Below are positions 1 to 9,381 of a stretch of 64,000 bases of DNA, piece by piece (position 1 is the first letter of the stretch; every line of letters begins with the position of its first letter). Source of the DNA: Ponticoccus alexandrii (lineage in GTDB: Bacteria > Pseudomonadota > Alphaproteobacteria > Rhodobacterales > Rhodobacteraceae); NCBI RefSeq assembly GCF_016806125.1, contig NZ_CP047166.1:1736001-1800000 (forward strand). The letters are read 5' to 3'. The position numbers and the translations under genes are program-made. Under the pieces are notes generated by a model. That model ran no database searches. It saw only the letters and a program-made list of their open reading frames with translations, and was not told where the DNA came from.

Positions 1-805
1 CCATTACGATCTGGGCAACGATTTCTATGGGCTCTGGCTGGACGAGACGATGACCTATTCCTCGGCCCTGTTCGAACAGGGCCACGAGGATCTGGCAGAG
101 GCGCAGAAGGCGAAATACGCGGCGCTTGTCGACAGCCTGAACCTGCGGCCCGGCGATCATGTGCTGGAAATCGGCTGCGGCTGGGGGGGCTTCGCGGAAT
201 ATGCCGCGCAGGAACGGGGCCTGCGCGTCACCGGCCTGACCATCAGCGCCGAACAGCACCGGTTCGCCACCGAGCGCATGGCCCGCGCGGGCCTGTCGGA
301 CCGCGTCGACCTGAAGTTGCAGGACTACCGGGACGAGCGCGGCCAATACGACGGCATCGCCTCGATCGAGATGTTCGAGGCGGTGGGCGAACAATACTGG
401 CCCGCCTATTTCGACACGGTACGGGGACGGCTGAAGCCCGGGGGGCGGGCCGGTCTTCAGGTCATCACCGTCCAGCACCGGCGCTGGGAGGTCTACCGGC
501 GCGGCGTCGATTTCATTCAGAAGTACATCTTTCCCGGCGGCATGTTGCCCAGCCCGGTGGTGTTGCGGCAGGCGGTGGAACGGGCGGGGCTTCGGGTCGA
601 GGGCAGCCGGGAATTCGGGCAAAGCTATGCCCGCACGCTGGACCTGTGGTTCGATGCCTTCAATGCGCGCTGGGATCATGTGGCGTTGCAGGGCTTCGAC
701 GACCGCTTCCGACGGATGTGGAACTTCTACCTTGCCTCTTGCGCCGCGACCTTTCGCAGCGGAAACTGCGACGTGACACAGATCACGATTGCGAGACCCA
801 GCTAG
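1..805 (+). CDS. Cyclopropane-fatty-acyl-phospholipid synthase family protein (5' end outside window)
   Basis: The frame is open from the first bases of the window, so this is the C-terminal part of a longer protein. The visible start HYDLGNDFYGLWLD followed by MTYSSALF is the classic CFA-synthase block, and the SAM-binding motif I (VLEIGCGWGGF) follows. Family members methylate unsaturated acyl chains of membrane phospholipids using S-adenosylmethionine. The stop lies 3 bases before trgA, so the two are probably co-transcribed. Homologous SAM-dependent fatty-acid methyltransferases cannot be excluded. A methionine at 50 is internal, not the start. Confidence 0.88.
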   Translation, partial: HYDLGNDFYGLWLDETMTYSSALFEQGHEDLAEAQKAKYAALVDSLNLRPGDHVLEIGCGWGGFAEYAAQERGLRVTGLTISAEQHRFATERMARAGLSDRVDLKLQDYRDERGQYDGIASIEMFEAVGEQYWPAYFDTVRGRLKPGGRAGLQVITVQHRRWEVYRRGVDFIQKYIFPGGMLPSPVVLRQAVERAGLRVEGSREFGQSYARTLDLWFDAFNARWDHVALQGFDDRFRRMWNFYLASCAATFRSGNCDVTQITIARPS

Positions 806-808
806 TTC

Positions 809-1249
809 ATGCCCACTGCCGCGAAACTTGTCGCCGCCCTGTGCCTTGCGGCGCTGGGATACGTCGTGTCCGACCTGATCCGTCCGCTTCTGCCCGCCAG
901 TACCGATTTCGGCCTGTTCAACTACGTGAACGCGCTGATCGGGCTGGTCATGGGCTGGCGGGTGGTGGGCCGCCGGGCCGGGCGCGGCATGTCGGCGGCC
1001 ATCGGCAACGGCTTCACCGGGACCGTCGCGCTGGTGTTCTGGGGGCTCTTCGTGCAGGCCACGAACGAGATGGTGCGGCGCAGCTTCGCACGGCATTTCG
1101 ACAGCATGGTGGAAGCCATCGCCGCGATCTTCGAGCATATGGCCGAATACGGCGAGATTATGCTGGACGCCAAGGTCGTCGTGACCCTGCTGCTGGGTGG
1201 CATTGCCACCGGAATCCTTGCCGAGATGGCGGCAGGCCGCTGGAGGTAA
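809..1249 (+). CDS. trgA: TrgA family tellurite-resistance membrane protein
   Basis: This 146-residue protein has an N-terminal hydrophobic segment, two more near the middle (FNYVNALIGLVMGW and GTVALVFWGLFV) and one close to the C-terminus (VVVTLLLGGIATGILAEM). The sequence and its position just before a NUDIX gene and cysK match trgA of Rhodobacter sphaeroides, where trgAB and cysK contribute to tellurite resistance. The biochemical role is not known. It starts 3 bases after the upstream stop and ends 4 bases before the GTG of trgB, so it is in an operon. Confidence 0.85.
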   Translation: MPTAAKLVAALCLAALGYVVSDLIRPLLPASTDFGLFNYVNALIGLVMGWRVVGRRAGRGMSAAIGNGFTGTVALVFWGLFVQATNEMVRRSFARHFDSMVEAIAAIFEHMAEYGEIMLDAKVVVTLLLGGIATGILAEMAAGRWR

Positions 1250-1253
1250 GCGT

Positions 1254-2387
1254 GTGACCACGTTTTTCTTTTACGGCACGCTGCGGCACCTGCCGCTGCT
1301 GGAGGTGGTGCTGGGCCGACGCCCCGAGACCCGCGAGGCGGTGCTGAAGGGCCATGCGGTGAAGGCCGTGCCGGGCGAGACCTACCCGACGATCACGGCG
1401 GTGCCGGGGGCCGAGGCGCCGGGGCTGCTGGTCTCCGGGCTTGTGCCGGAGGATATCGCGCGGCTGGACTATTACGAAGGCGGCCATGGCTACGAGGCCC
1501 GGCAGGTGGTGGTCGGCGGCCCCTGGGGGGCGGCGGCGGCGCAGGTCTACTTCCCCGTCTACTTCCCCTATGTCGCCGGGGCGCCCGATGCCGCGCCCTG
1601 GTCGCTGGCAGAATGGGTGGCAGAACTCGGCGCGGTTGCGGTGCAGGCGGCGCACGAGGTCATGGCCCGGCGCGGGCGTTATACGGCAGAGGCTGCCGGC
1701 CACATGCGCCCCTTTTTTGCTGCCCGCGCATGGGGCCGGCAGCACTTTGGCCCCGATCCGATCCCGCAGACCCTGCGCAGCCCGCGCAGCCTGGCAGAGG
1801 TCGACTGGCAGCCCATACCCGGCGCCTACGAGGGGTTCTTCCGGCTTCAGCCGTTCCGGCTGAGCTATGACCGCTTCGACGGCGGACGTACCGGGCCGCT
1901 GGAGCGCGAATGCTTCATCGCCTGGGATGTCGCGCTGGTGCTGCCCTACGACCCCGTGGCCGACACCGTGCTCATCATCGAGCAGCTGCGCTACGGTCCG
2001 ATCCATCGCGGCGATCCCTCGCCCTGGGTGCTGGAGCCGGTGGCCGGGGTGATCGACGCCGGGGAGACGCCCGAAGAGGCCGCCCTGCGCGAAACCCGCG
2101 AAGAGGCGCGGATCGATGTGCGGCGCCTGATTCCGGCCCCGAAGGGCTATGCCTCGCCGGGGTACTCGACCGAATATTACCACGGTTTCCTCGCGCTGGC
2201 CGATCTTGGCGCCGAGCGGAGCGGGATGGGGGGGCTTGCGGAGGAGAACGAGGATATTCGCACCCACGTCGTGGCCTTCGACCGCGCGATGGCGCTGGTC
2301 CGTTCGGGCGAGATCAACGCCCTGCCGCTGGTGATGCTGCTCAGCTGGCTGGCGGTCGAGCGCGAGGGGCTGCGGCGCAACCCCTGA
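1254..2387 (+). CDS. trgB: TrgB: gamma-glutamylcyclotransferase-like plus NUDIX hydrolase protein
   Basis: The GTG start at 1254 is chosen because it has a GGAGG at 1242-1246 and gives an N-terminus reading FFYGTLR, the AIG2/gamma-glutamylcyclotransferase signature; an earlier ATG at 1197 lies inside trgA. The 377-residue protein has this N-terminal domain and a C-terminal NUDIX domain with a near-canonical box around residues 265-287 (G-x5-E-x7-RE-TREE). NUDIX proteins of this kind usually cleave ADP-ribose or other nucleoside diphosphates linked to X. By context it is trgB, translationally close to trgA. A link between nucleotide hydrolysis and tellurite tolerance is inference. Confidence 0.82.
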   Translation: MTTFFFYGTLRHLPLLEVVLGRRPETREAVLKGHAVKAVPGETYPTITAVPGAEAPGLLVSGLVPEDIARLDYYEGGHGYEARQVVVGGPWGAAAAQVYFPVYFPYVAGAPDAAPWSLAEWVAELGAVAVQAAHEVMARRGRYTAEAAGHMRPFFAARAWGRQHFGPDPIPQTLRSPRSLAEVDWQPIPGAYEGFFRLQPFRLSYDRFDGGRTGPLERECFIAWDVALVLPYDPVADTVLIIEQLRYGPIHRGDPSPWVLEPVAGVIDAGETPEEAALRETREEARIDVRRLIPAPKGYASPGYSTEYYHGFLALADLGAERSGMGGLAEENEDIRTHVVAFDRAMALVRSGEINALPLVMLLSWLAVEREGLRRNP

Positions 2388-2473
2388 CCGGGGCAGGCGG
2401 GGGCAACGCGCTTTCCGGCGATCCCGGCGGGCGTTGTGCGTCCCGGGGCGGCGCGTGGCTTGACCGGTTGGCG

Positions 2474-2536
2474 GGGGGCTCTGCCCCCGCGCGCTGCGCG
2501 CGCCCCCCGAGGTATTTGGAGGACCAAAGAAGCAGG
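2474..2536. repeat. Dispersed repeat: tandem hairpins plus conserved CGAGGTATTT...ACCAAAGAAG tail (copy 1)
   Basis: Two short perfect hairpins (arms 2474-2479/2483-2488 and 2489-2494/2498-2503) are followed by a tail CCGAGGTATTTGGAGGACC and AAAGAAGCAGG. A second copy with a different hairpin but nearly the same tail lies at 42912-42966. The copy sits between trgB and cysK. It could be a terminator-like element or a non-coding mobile repeat. Confidence 0.6.
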
Positions 2537-2680
2537 GGTGTTGTACCGGGCGGTCCGGGCGGCGGTTTGGGTTGCAGTCCAAGGGCGGCGCGGGCCGGCC
2601 GGGCAGGGCGGCGTCGACTTGCGTCGCCGGGGCGGGCGCCCTACACCATGCAAAACCCTGCCCAGGAAAGGACCCGCGCC

Positions 2681-3715
2681 ATGCGTATCGCCCATGATCT
2701 CGCCGATGCCATAGGACAGACGCCGCTTATCCGCCTGCGCAAGGCCTCGGAGATGACCGGCTGCGAGATTTACGGCAAGGCCGAGTTCATGAACCCGGGC
2801 CAGTCCGTCAAGGACCGCGCGGCGCTTTACATCATCAAGGACGCGGTCGAGAAGGGCCTGCTGGAGCCCGGCGGCACCATCGTCGAGGGCACTGCGGGCA
2901 ATACCGGTATCGGTCTGGCGCTTGTGGGCGCCTCGATGGGGTTCAAGACGGTCATCGTCATCCCCGAGACCCAGAGCCAGGAAAAGAAGGACATGATCCG
3001 TCTGGCCGGGGCCGAACTGGTGCAGGTGCCCGCCGCACCCTATCGCAACCCCAACAACTACGTGCGCTACTCGGGCCGTCTGGCCGAAGAAATGGCAAAG
3101 ACGGCGCCGCACGGGGCGATCTGGGCCAACCAGTTCGACAATGTCGCCAACCGGCTGGCACATGTGGAAACCACCGGCCCCGAGATCTGGGAGCAGACCG
3201 GCGGCAAGGTCGACGGTTTCATCTGCGCGGTGGGCTCGGGTGGCACGCTGGCGGGCGTCGCCGGGGCGCTGCAACCCAAGGGCGTGAAGATCGGCCTTGC
3301 CGATCCCGACGGGGCGACGCTGTTCAACTATTACACCACCGGAGAGCACGCCGCCGAGGGCAGCTCGATCACCGAGGGAATCGGGCAGGGGCGCATCACC
3401 GCGAACCTTGAAGGCTTCACCCCGGACATGGCCTATAACATCCCCGACGACGAGGCGCTGCCGGTGGTCTTCGACCTGCTGGCGGAGGAAGGGCTTTGCC
3501 TTGGCGGCTCGTCCGGGATCAACGTCGCGGGTGCGATCCGCATGGCCCGCGAGATGGGGCCGGGGCACCGGATCGTCACCATCCTGTGCGACTACGGCAC
3601 GCGCTATCAGTCCAAGCTTTTCAACCCAGAGTTCCTGCGGGAGAAGGGGCTGCCGACGCCGTCCTGGCTGACGCGCGCGCCGGCCAGTATTCCGGGCGTC
3701 TTCGAGGACGTCTGA
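2681..3715 (+). CDS. cysK: Cysteine synthase A
   Basis: This 344-residue PLP enzyme makes L-cysteine from O-acetylserine and sulfide. The PLP lysine is K44 in NPGQSVKDRA. The substrate loop EGTAGNTGIG and the phosphate loop GSGGTLAG are present. The ATG at 2681 is preferred over an in-frame ATG at 2648 because AGGAAAGG (2663-2671) precedes it by 9 bases. It lies downstream of trgAB, as in Rhodobacter sphaeroides where cysK also affects tellurite tolerance, but the 290-base gap with a repeat suggests its own promoter. The next gene begins 3 bases after the stop. Confidence 0.95.
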   Translation: MRIAHDLADAIGQTPLIRLRKASEMTGCEIYGKAEFMNPGQSVKDRAALYIIKDAVEKGLLEPGGTIVEGTAGNTGIGLALVGASMGFKTVIVIPETQSQEKKDMIRLAGAELVQVPAAPYRNPNNYVRYSGRLAEEMAKTAPHGAIWANQFDNVANRLAHVETTGPEIWEQTGGKVDGFICAVGSGGTLAGVAGALQPKGVKIGLADPDGATLFNYYTTGEHAAEGSSITEGIGQGRITANLEGFTPDMAYNIPDDEALPVVFDLLAEEGLCLGGSSGINVAGAIRMAREMGPGHRIVTILCDYGTRYQSKLFNPEFLREKGLPTPSWLTRAPASIPGVFEDV

Positions 3716-3718
3716 GCG

Positions 3719-6172
3719 ATGCGCTGGCTTCACCGGATCGTCGCCGCCGGCCTTGCGTTGATCCTCTGCGCCGGGCTTGCGCTGGCGCAGGAGGTGGAGG
3801 CGCCCGACTACAATGCCTGGGACAGCCGTGCCGCCAGCGGAGAGCGGATCCTGCAGGAGCCGCAGGCCAGCGATGCGACGCTGGAGGCCCTGCGCCTGCA
3901 ACTGGCCGAATGGCGTGAGCGCTTTCTGACCGGGCAGGATATCAACGCGACCCGGATCGAGGCGCTGGAATCGCAGATCGCGGCACTGGGGGAGCCGCCT
4001 GCCGAGGGCGAAAGCGAGCCCGAGGACATCGCCGAGCGCCGCGCGGCGCTGAACGCGCAGATGTCCGAGCTGCGCGCCCCGGTGTTGCGCGCGGAAGAGG
4101 CCTATACCCGCGCCAACGCCATGATCGCCGAGATCGACCGCATTATCCGCGAACGGCAGGCGGATGCACTGCTGTCGGTCGGACCCTCGCCACTGAACCC
4201 GGTGTACTGGCCCGGCGCGCTTGATGCCCTGACGACCTCGATCCTGCTGTCCTGGCAGGAACTGGTGGAGAACGCCCGGGATGCGGGCCACCGTGCCGAG
4301 GCGTGGCGGAGCCTGCCCACCATCCTGATCGTCGGTGGCATCGGGCTGATGCTGATCCTGCGGGGGCATAGGTGGGCACGCGCGGGCGTCACGCGGCTGA
4401 TCGGCCACAGCCGGCGTGGCACCGGGGTGATCCGCTTCGTGATCTCCCTGGGCCAGATCATGCTGCCGCTGTTCGGGATCATCTTGCTGGTCACTGCCGC
4501 GACCATCACGGAATTCGCCGGTCAGCGCTGGACCGTGATTCTCGAACACTTGCCCAGCTGGGCCGCGACGCTTCTGCTGATCCGCTGGCTGGCGGACCAG
4601 GCTTTTCACGACAGTGACGAGATGGCTGTTCTGCCGCTGGCACTGGAAGACCGCCGGCGGGCGCGGCGCGTGGTCAATATCCTGTCGGTCAGCTACGTGC
4701 TGCGCGACATGCTGCGGGTGTTCGTCGAACTCGACAACTACTCCCCCGAAACCGAGGCGGCTTTGCAGTTTCCGCTGCTGCTGATCTCGGGCTATTTCCT
4801 CTTCCGTCTTGGCCGCACCCGAAACGAGGCGCATATGGCCGGCAGCCGCGCCGCGCGCGAGGCGTCCGATGCAGGTCTTTTCCGGTTGCGGCTGGCCCGT
4901 TTCATGGGCCGTGCGGCCATGGTGCTGGGCGCGCTGGGGCCGGTGCTCGCGGCGCTGGGATACCTGAAGGTCGGCGAGGCGCTGATTTATCCGGCCATCG
5001 CAACGCTGGGGCTGATCGGCCTGGTGATGGTGCTGCAGCAGTTCATCAACAACCTCTACGAGCTGGTCACGGGCACCCATCCGGACGAGGACAACAGCCT
5101 CTGGCCGGTGCTGGCGGGTTTTGCGCTGGCGATTGGCTCGATCCCCTTCCTCGCGCTGATCTGGGGCGCGCGCCGCGCCGATCTGACAGAGGTCTGGGCG
5201 CGCTTCCAGGAGGGGTTCACCTTCGGCGAGACGCGGATTTCCCCGTCTGACTTCCTGCTGGTGATCATCGTCTTCGTGATCGGCTACATGGTGACGCGGC
5301 TGTTTCAGGGCGCGCTGCGGACGGCGGTTCTGCCGCGCACCAAGCTGGATCAGGGCGGTCAGAACGCCGTGGTCTCGGGGATCGGCTACGTCGGTATCTT
5401 CACCGCCGCGATCCTCGCGATCACTGCCGGCGGGCTGGACCTGTCGTCGCTGGCCATCGTCGCGGGCGCGCTGTCGGTGGGGATCGGTTTCGGGCTGCAG
5501 AACATCGTCTCGAACTTCGTCTCTGGGATCATCCTGCTGATCGAGCGGCCCATCGGCGAGGGCGACTGGATCGAGGTCAACGGCACCCACGGCATCGTCA
5601 AGGACATTTCTGTCCGCTCGACCCGGCTGGAGACCTTCGACCGCTACGACCTGATCATTCCCAATGCCGATTTCGTCTCGGGCACCGTGGCCAACTATAC
5701 CCGCGGCAACTCGCTGGGGCGGCTGATCCTGTCGGTCGGAGTGGCCTATGGCACCGACACGCGCAAAGTCGAGAAGATCCTGCTGGATATCGCGCGGCGC
5801 CACGACATGGTGCTGATGAACCCGGCGCCGATGGTGGTGTTCAAGGGGTTCGGCGCCGATGCGCTGGACTTCGAGGTCCGGGTGATCCTGCGCGACGTCG
5901 GGCAGGGGCTTGTGGTGCGCACCGAGATGAACCACGACATCGCCGAACGCTTCGTCGCCGAGGGGATCGAGATCCCCTTCGCACAGCGCGACATCTGGCT
6001 GCGCAACCCCGAGGCGCTTGGCAGCGGGCGGCCCGGCGCGCCGCCGGCGGCACCGCAATCGACAACCGGACCGGCAGAGCCGGAAACCGTGGTTGCGCCG
6101 CAGCGACAGGAGCGGGCCGAGCCCGGTTCCTACGGGTCCGAGGCGGACATCGACGGGGGGGACGGCCGATGA
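3719..6172 (+). CDS. DUF3772-type MscS-family mechanosensitive ion channel
   Basis: The 817-residue protein starts with a signal peptide (RIVAAGLALILCAGLALAQ), followed by a periplasmic alpha-helical region (roughly residues 30-180, DUF3772-like), about ten membrane segments, and the MscS core near residues 560-760. The pore and beta-domain block reads GLQNIVSNFVSGIILL then ERPIGEGDWIEV. Such large MscS proteins open on membrane tension and release osmolytes. The extreme C-terminus (after about residue 760) is a proline/alanine-rich tail of low complexity. It follows cysK by 3 bases and overlaps the next gene by 4 bases, so cysK, this gene and the editing protein are likely co-transcribed. 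Confidence 0.9.
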   Translation: MRWLHRIVAAGLALILCAGLALAQEVEAPDYNAWDSRAASGERILQEPQASDATLEALRLQLAEWRERFLTGQDINATRIEALESQIAALGEPPAEGESEPEDIAERRAALNAQMSELRAPVLRAEEAYTRANAMIAEIDRIIRERQADALLSVGPSPLNPVYWPGALDALTTSILLSWQELVENARDAGHRAEAWRSLPTILIVGGIGLMLILRGHRWARAGVTRLIGHSRRGTGVIRFVISLGQIMLPLFGIILLVTAATITEFAGQRWTVILEHLPSWAATLLLIRWLADQAFHDSDEMAVLPLALEDRRRARRVVNILSVSYVLRDMLRVFVELDNYSPETEAALQFPLLLISGYFLFRLGRTRNEAHMAGSRAAREASDAGLFRLRLARFMGRAAMVLGALGPVLAALGYLKVGEALIYPAIATLGLIGLVMVLQQFINNLYELVTGTHPDEDNSLWPVLAGFALAIGSIPFLALIWGARRADLTEVWARFQEGFTFGETRISPSDFLLVIIVFVIGYMVTRLFQGALRTAVLPRTKLDQGGQNAVVSGIGYVGIFTAAILAITAGGLDLSSLAIVAGALSVGIGFGLQNIVSNFVSGIILLIERPIGEGDWIEVNGTHGIVKDISVRSTRLETFDRYDLIIPNADFVSGTVANYTRGNSLGRLILSVGVAYGTDTRKVEKILLDIARRHDMVLMNPAPMVVFKGFGADALDFEVRVILRDVGQGLVVRTEMNHDIAERFVAEGIEIPFAQRDIWLRNPEALGSGRPGAPPAAPQSTTGPAEPETVVAPQRQERAEPGSYGSEADIDGGDGR

Positions 6173-6888
6173 CGCCGCTGTTGTACCGCGAAGACGCCTA
6201 TCTGCGCGAGGCCCCGGCCCGCGTGGTGGCGATCACGCCAGAGGGCGGCGCCGTGCTGGACCGGTCGCTGTTCTATCCGAAAGGCGGCGGCCAGCCCGGC
6301 GACAGCGGCTGGCTGGAGTGGGACGGCACCCGTCTGGCCATCGCCACGGCGGTCAAGGCGGAGGACGGCCAGTCCTCGGTCTTGGTGCCCGCCGAACCCG
6401 CGGCCCTGCCGCCGATGGGTGCGCATGTGGTCCAGCACCTCGACTGGGAGCGGCGGCACGCTCATATGCGTGTGCACACGGCGCTGCACCTGCTCAGCGT
6501 GGTGATCCCCTTGCCGGTCACCGGCGGGCAGATCGGGGCCACAGGCGGGCGGCTGGATTTCCTGATGCCGGAGCCGCCGGAGGACCGCGCGGCCATTGAG
6601 GACGCTTTAAACGCGCTGGTGGACCGCGATCTGCCGGTGACCGAGTGCTGGATCACCGAGGCGGATCTCGACGCGCAACCCGACCTGGTCAAGACGCTGT
6701 CGGTCAAGCCGCCGCGCGGGGCGGGAAAGGTCCGGCTGGTGCGGATCGGCGAGCCGTCAGAGCAGGTGGACCTGCAACCCTGCGGCGGAACCCATGTGGC
6801 GCGCACCGGAGAGATCGGTGCGCTGCGGCTGGGCAAGATCGAGAACAAGGGAAAGCAGAACCGGCGGGTGACACTGCTGCTGGCCTGA
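6169..6888 (+). CDS. Alanyl-tRNA editing protein, AlaX type
   Basis: This 239-residue freestanding editing domain hydrolyses mischarged Ser-tRNA(Ala). The zinc ligands are visible as HTALH in the RVHTALHLLS segment and as C-x3-H in CGGTHVARTGEIG, and the N-terminal FYPKGGGQPGD block is the AlaRS second-additional-domain signature. It lacks the AlaRS catalytic and anticodon parts, as expected for AlaX-M proteins. The start overlaps the channel stop (ATGA). Confidence 0.92.
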   Translation: MTPLLYREDAYLREAPARVVAITPEGGAVLDRSLFYPKGGGQPGDSGWLEWDGTRLAIATAVKAEDGQSSVLVPAEPAALPPMGAHVVQHLDWERRHAHMRVHTALHLLSVVIPLPVTGGQIGATGGRLDFLMPEPPEDRAAIEDALNALVDRDLPVTECWITEADLDAQPDLVKTLSVKPPRGAGKVRLVRIGEPSEQVDLQPCGGTHVARTGEIGALRLGKIENKGKQNRRVTLLLA

Positions 6889-7080
6889 CGCGGGCGGTCT
6901 GGCAACAGCCAGAGCGCCGCGCGTAGCGGGGCTTTGGGTGACTATCCGGGCAGGTGCCGGGTCTCTGCCCCTTGCATCCGCTTCGCGGGACGCACGCCCG
7001 GCAGGCCGCTGCCTGTCCCCCCTGAGCAGACCGACGCCGCGCGCACCGGCGGGGCTGCGACACAGCGGAGGGGCGGGCGG

Positions 7081-7494
7081 TCAGCCTTTCTTCAGCGGCA
7101 CGCCATACAGTTCCATGCGGTGGCCGGTCAGGCGATAGCCCAGCTTTCGGGCGATCTTTTCCTGCAGCGCCTCGATCTCTTCGTCGACGAATTCGATGAT
7201 CTGCCCGGTGTCGAGATCGATCAGGTGATCGTGGTGGTCGCGTTCCGCATCTTCGTAACGGGCGCGGCCATCGCCGAAGTCGACTCTTTCGACGATCCCG
7301 GTCTCTTCGAAAAGCTTCACGGTGCGGTAGACCGTGGCCAGCGAGATCTTCGGGTCCTGCGCCGAGGCGCGGGCGTACAGCTCTTCGACGTCGGGATGGT
7401 CCGAGGCGGCGTCGAGCACCTCGGCGATGGTGCGGCGCTGGCCGGTCATGCGCAGGCCATGGGCCGCGCAGCGGTCTGCGATGCTGTCTGTCAT
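7081..7494 (-). CDS. Fur-family metalloregulator (Fur/Mur type)
   Basis: This 137-residue repressor has the winged-helix segment SLATVYRTVKLFEETGIV and a metal-sensing region with H87, H88 and H90 in DHHDHLIDLDTGQIIEF. The only cysteine is C9, so the structural CxxC zinc site of classical Fur is missing. In Rhodobacteraceae and rhizobia the Fur-like protein often acts as the manganese uptake regulator (Mur), while Irr/RirA handle iron. Which metal it senses here cannot be read from the sequence. The start overlaps the stop of the EamA gene by 4 bases, so it is the last gene of a leftward operon. Confidence 0.88.
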   Translation of the reverse strand: MTDSIADRCAAHGLRMTGQRRTIAEVLDAASDHPDVEELYARASAQDPKISLATVYRTVKLFEETGIVERVDFGDGRARYEDAERDHHDHLIDLDTGQIIEFVDEEIEALQEKIARKLGYRLTGHRMELYGVPLKKG

Positions 7495-8405
7495 GGCTCG
7501 GGCTCCGCTGGATGGTGCCCCGTTCTAGGCGAGCCGGACGCCGAGGCCAAGGGCCGCGCGCGCCGGGTTGGCGCGAGGTAGACCGCCAGCGTGGCGATGA
7601 CCACCGCGCCGCCCGCAAGGGCGCTTGGCGACGGGGCTTCAGCGGTGGCAAGCCAGACCCACAGTGGCCCAAGCGCGGTTTCCAGCAGCATCAACAGGCT
7701 GACGGTTGCGGCAGAGGTCCAGCGCGCGGCGGCGCTGAGCAGGAAGAAGGACAGCGGCATGACAAGCACCGCAGCGGCGAGGATCGGAAGAAGGTTTCCC
7801 TCGGTCAGGCGGGCAGGGGTGGCGGTGACAAGGCCGAAGAGACCCGCAATCAGGGCTCCCGCGCCGATGGCGGGTAGCAGCGGCAGGACCGGGTGGTGGC
7901 GCAGGGTGACGAAATTCAGCCCCAGCGCCATGGCGACCCCAATCCCGCAGGCGGCCCCGATCAGGGCATTGCCGGTGGCGTCCGGATCTCCATGGCCCGA
8001 GACCGCCAGCGCGATGCCCGCCAGCACCGCGGCCATGGCCCGCCATGTGGCCGGGGCCGTGCGTTCGCCATACAGCAGCCGCGCCAGCACCGCCGACCAG
8101 ACCGGCACCGTTGCCACGCCCAGCAGGACCGGGGCGACCGGCGCCGCCGCTATCCCCAGCGGAAACAGCGTCGCGGTGGCGGTCTGGCAGGTGATGACCA
8201 GCGCCGCCACCGGGCTGGCAAGGGCGGTCAGGTCGGCCCACCGGCTTCGCGAGGTCAGCGCCCATGCGGCCAGAAACAGCGCGCCCATGCACAGGCCGCG
8301 CCAGGCCAGCATCTGGCCAGCGTCCATGCCCGACAGGCGCATCAGGGCCGCGTCGGGTGTCAGGATCAGCGCCCCCGCCAGCGCGAGGGCAAGTCCGCGG
8401 TTCAT
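7491..8405 (-). CDS. EamA/DMT-family transporter
   Basis: The start at 8405 (MNRGLALALAGALILTPDAAL) is chosen because it opens with the first membrane helix and lies 7 bases past the stop of the upstream gene; the frame extends further upstream only by overlapping that gene. The 304-residue product has about ten hydrophobic segments in two EamA repeats, typical of drug/metabolite exporters of the inner membrane. The substrate is unknown. It is coupled to the Fur gene by a 4-base overlap, hinting at a metal- or stress-linked role, which is inference only. Confidence 0.85.
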   Translation of the reverse strand: MNRGLALALAGALILTPDAALMRLSGMDAGQMLAWRGLCMGALFLAAWALTSRSRWADLTALASPVAALVITCQTATATLFPLGIAAAPVAPVLLGVATVPVWSAVLARLLYGERTAPATWRAMAAVLAGIALAVSGHGDPDATGNALIGAACGIGVAMALGLNFVTLRHHPVLPLLPAIGAGALIAGLFGLVTATPARLTEGNLLPILAAAVLVMPLSFFLLSAAARWTSAATVSLLMLLETALGPLWVWLATAEAPSPSALAGGAVVIATLAVYLAPTRRARPLASASGSPRTGHHPAEPEP

Positions 8406-8412
8406 GCCGGGA

Positions 8413-9270
8413 TCAGCTGTAAAGCGGCTGCATGCCCATCTGCATATGCAGCGCGTTGACCGTGCCCTCGTCCAGCGCCATGGCGCGGGCAAGGCGGTCG
8501 AGGTGCTTGGCCTCGGCCTGTGTGTCGACCCGGATCGTCATGAGCGAGGCGGAATAGACCTGCATCCGCTGCGCCTCTGGCGTATCGGCGGCCAGCGCCT
8601 CGGGATCGACGGGGGCGGCCAGCTGTTCCTCGATGAAGGCCTTGTCGGCGGCATCGGCATCCGCGCCCACTGTCTCGAGGATCTTGGCGCGCTCCGAGGC
8701 GTCGATTTCGCCATCGGCCTTGGCGGCCTGGATCATGGCGCGCAGCATCAAGGCGGCGGCCTTCTCCATCTCGGGGGCGGCGGGGGTCTGCGCGAGGCTG
8801 TCGGCCATGGCGCTGGCGCCCTGACCCTGTGCCGCGGCCGCCACGCCGCCCAGGGCGGCGAACATGCCCGCCAGCCCGGTGCCGCCATTGCCCAGCTGTG
8901 ACAGAAGGCCGCCGCCCGGGTTGCCGGTGCTGCCGCGCAGGGCAGAGGGGTCCATGCCGCCCGATTGCAACTGTTGCATCATCGCGGCCAGCGGGTTCCC
9001 GCCCGAGCCAGCAGCCATGGTACCCAGCCCGCCCTTCTGCAACATTTCCATCATTCCGGCCATGGGGTTGCTGCCGCCCGCGCCGCCGAAGCCCTGGCCG
9101 GACATGGCCTGTCCCATCTGCGCCTGCATGCGCGATGCCGGCTCCTTGCCCTTGATCTGCGCGCCGCCGCCCAGCAGCGCGCCGAGCCCCTGACCGCCCG
9201 ACATCCGGTCGACTCCCCGCGCCGCCGCGTATCCGATAGCCATCTTGGCCAGTGTACCCATGAGACCCAT
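8413..9270 (-). CDS. DUF533 / TerB-like (YebE) protein
   Basis: The 285-residue protein has a Gly/Met/Gln-rich low-complexity N-terminal half (residues about 20-150) and a helical C-terminal DUF533 domain containing EMEKAAALMLRAMIQAAKAD followed by GEIDASER, characteristic of the TerB/YebE fold. Function is unknown; TerB-fold proteins occur in tellurite and stress islands and at membranes. It is the first gene of the leftward DUF533-EamA-Fur unit and is divergent from the next EamA gene. Confidence 0.85.
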   Translation of the reverse strand: MGLMGTLAKMAIGYAAARGVDRMSGGQGLGALLGGGAQIKGKEPASRMQAQMGQAMSGQGFGGAGGSNPMAGMMEMLQKGGLGTMAAGSGGNPLAAMMQQLQSGGMDPSALRGSTGNPGGGLLSQLGNGGTGLAGMFAALGGVAAAAQGQGASAMADSLAQTPAAPEMEKAAALMLRAMIQAAKADGEIDASERAKILETVGADADAADKAFIEEQLAAPVDPEALAADTPEAQRMQVYSASLMTIRVDTQAEAKHLDRLARAMALDEGTVNALHMQMGMQPLYS

Positions 9271-9381
9271 GCCTTGATCCTCCTCGTCCAGCGTGTTCCG
9301 GGCAGGATGACAGGAATCCCCGACAGGGCAAGGGGGCGAGGGGGGATTGACGCCATCGGCGGGGCAGGGTCCAAGAGGGGT

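Noticed and set aside
2177-6058. Very long minus-strand open frame antisense to cysK and the MscS channel
   Set aside because: Its translation is Arg/Asp/Gln/His-rich low-complexity text typical of antisense GC-rich frames, while the plus-strand genes have clear families.
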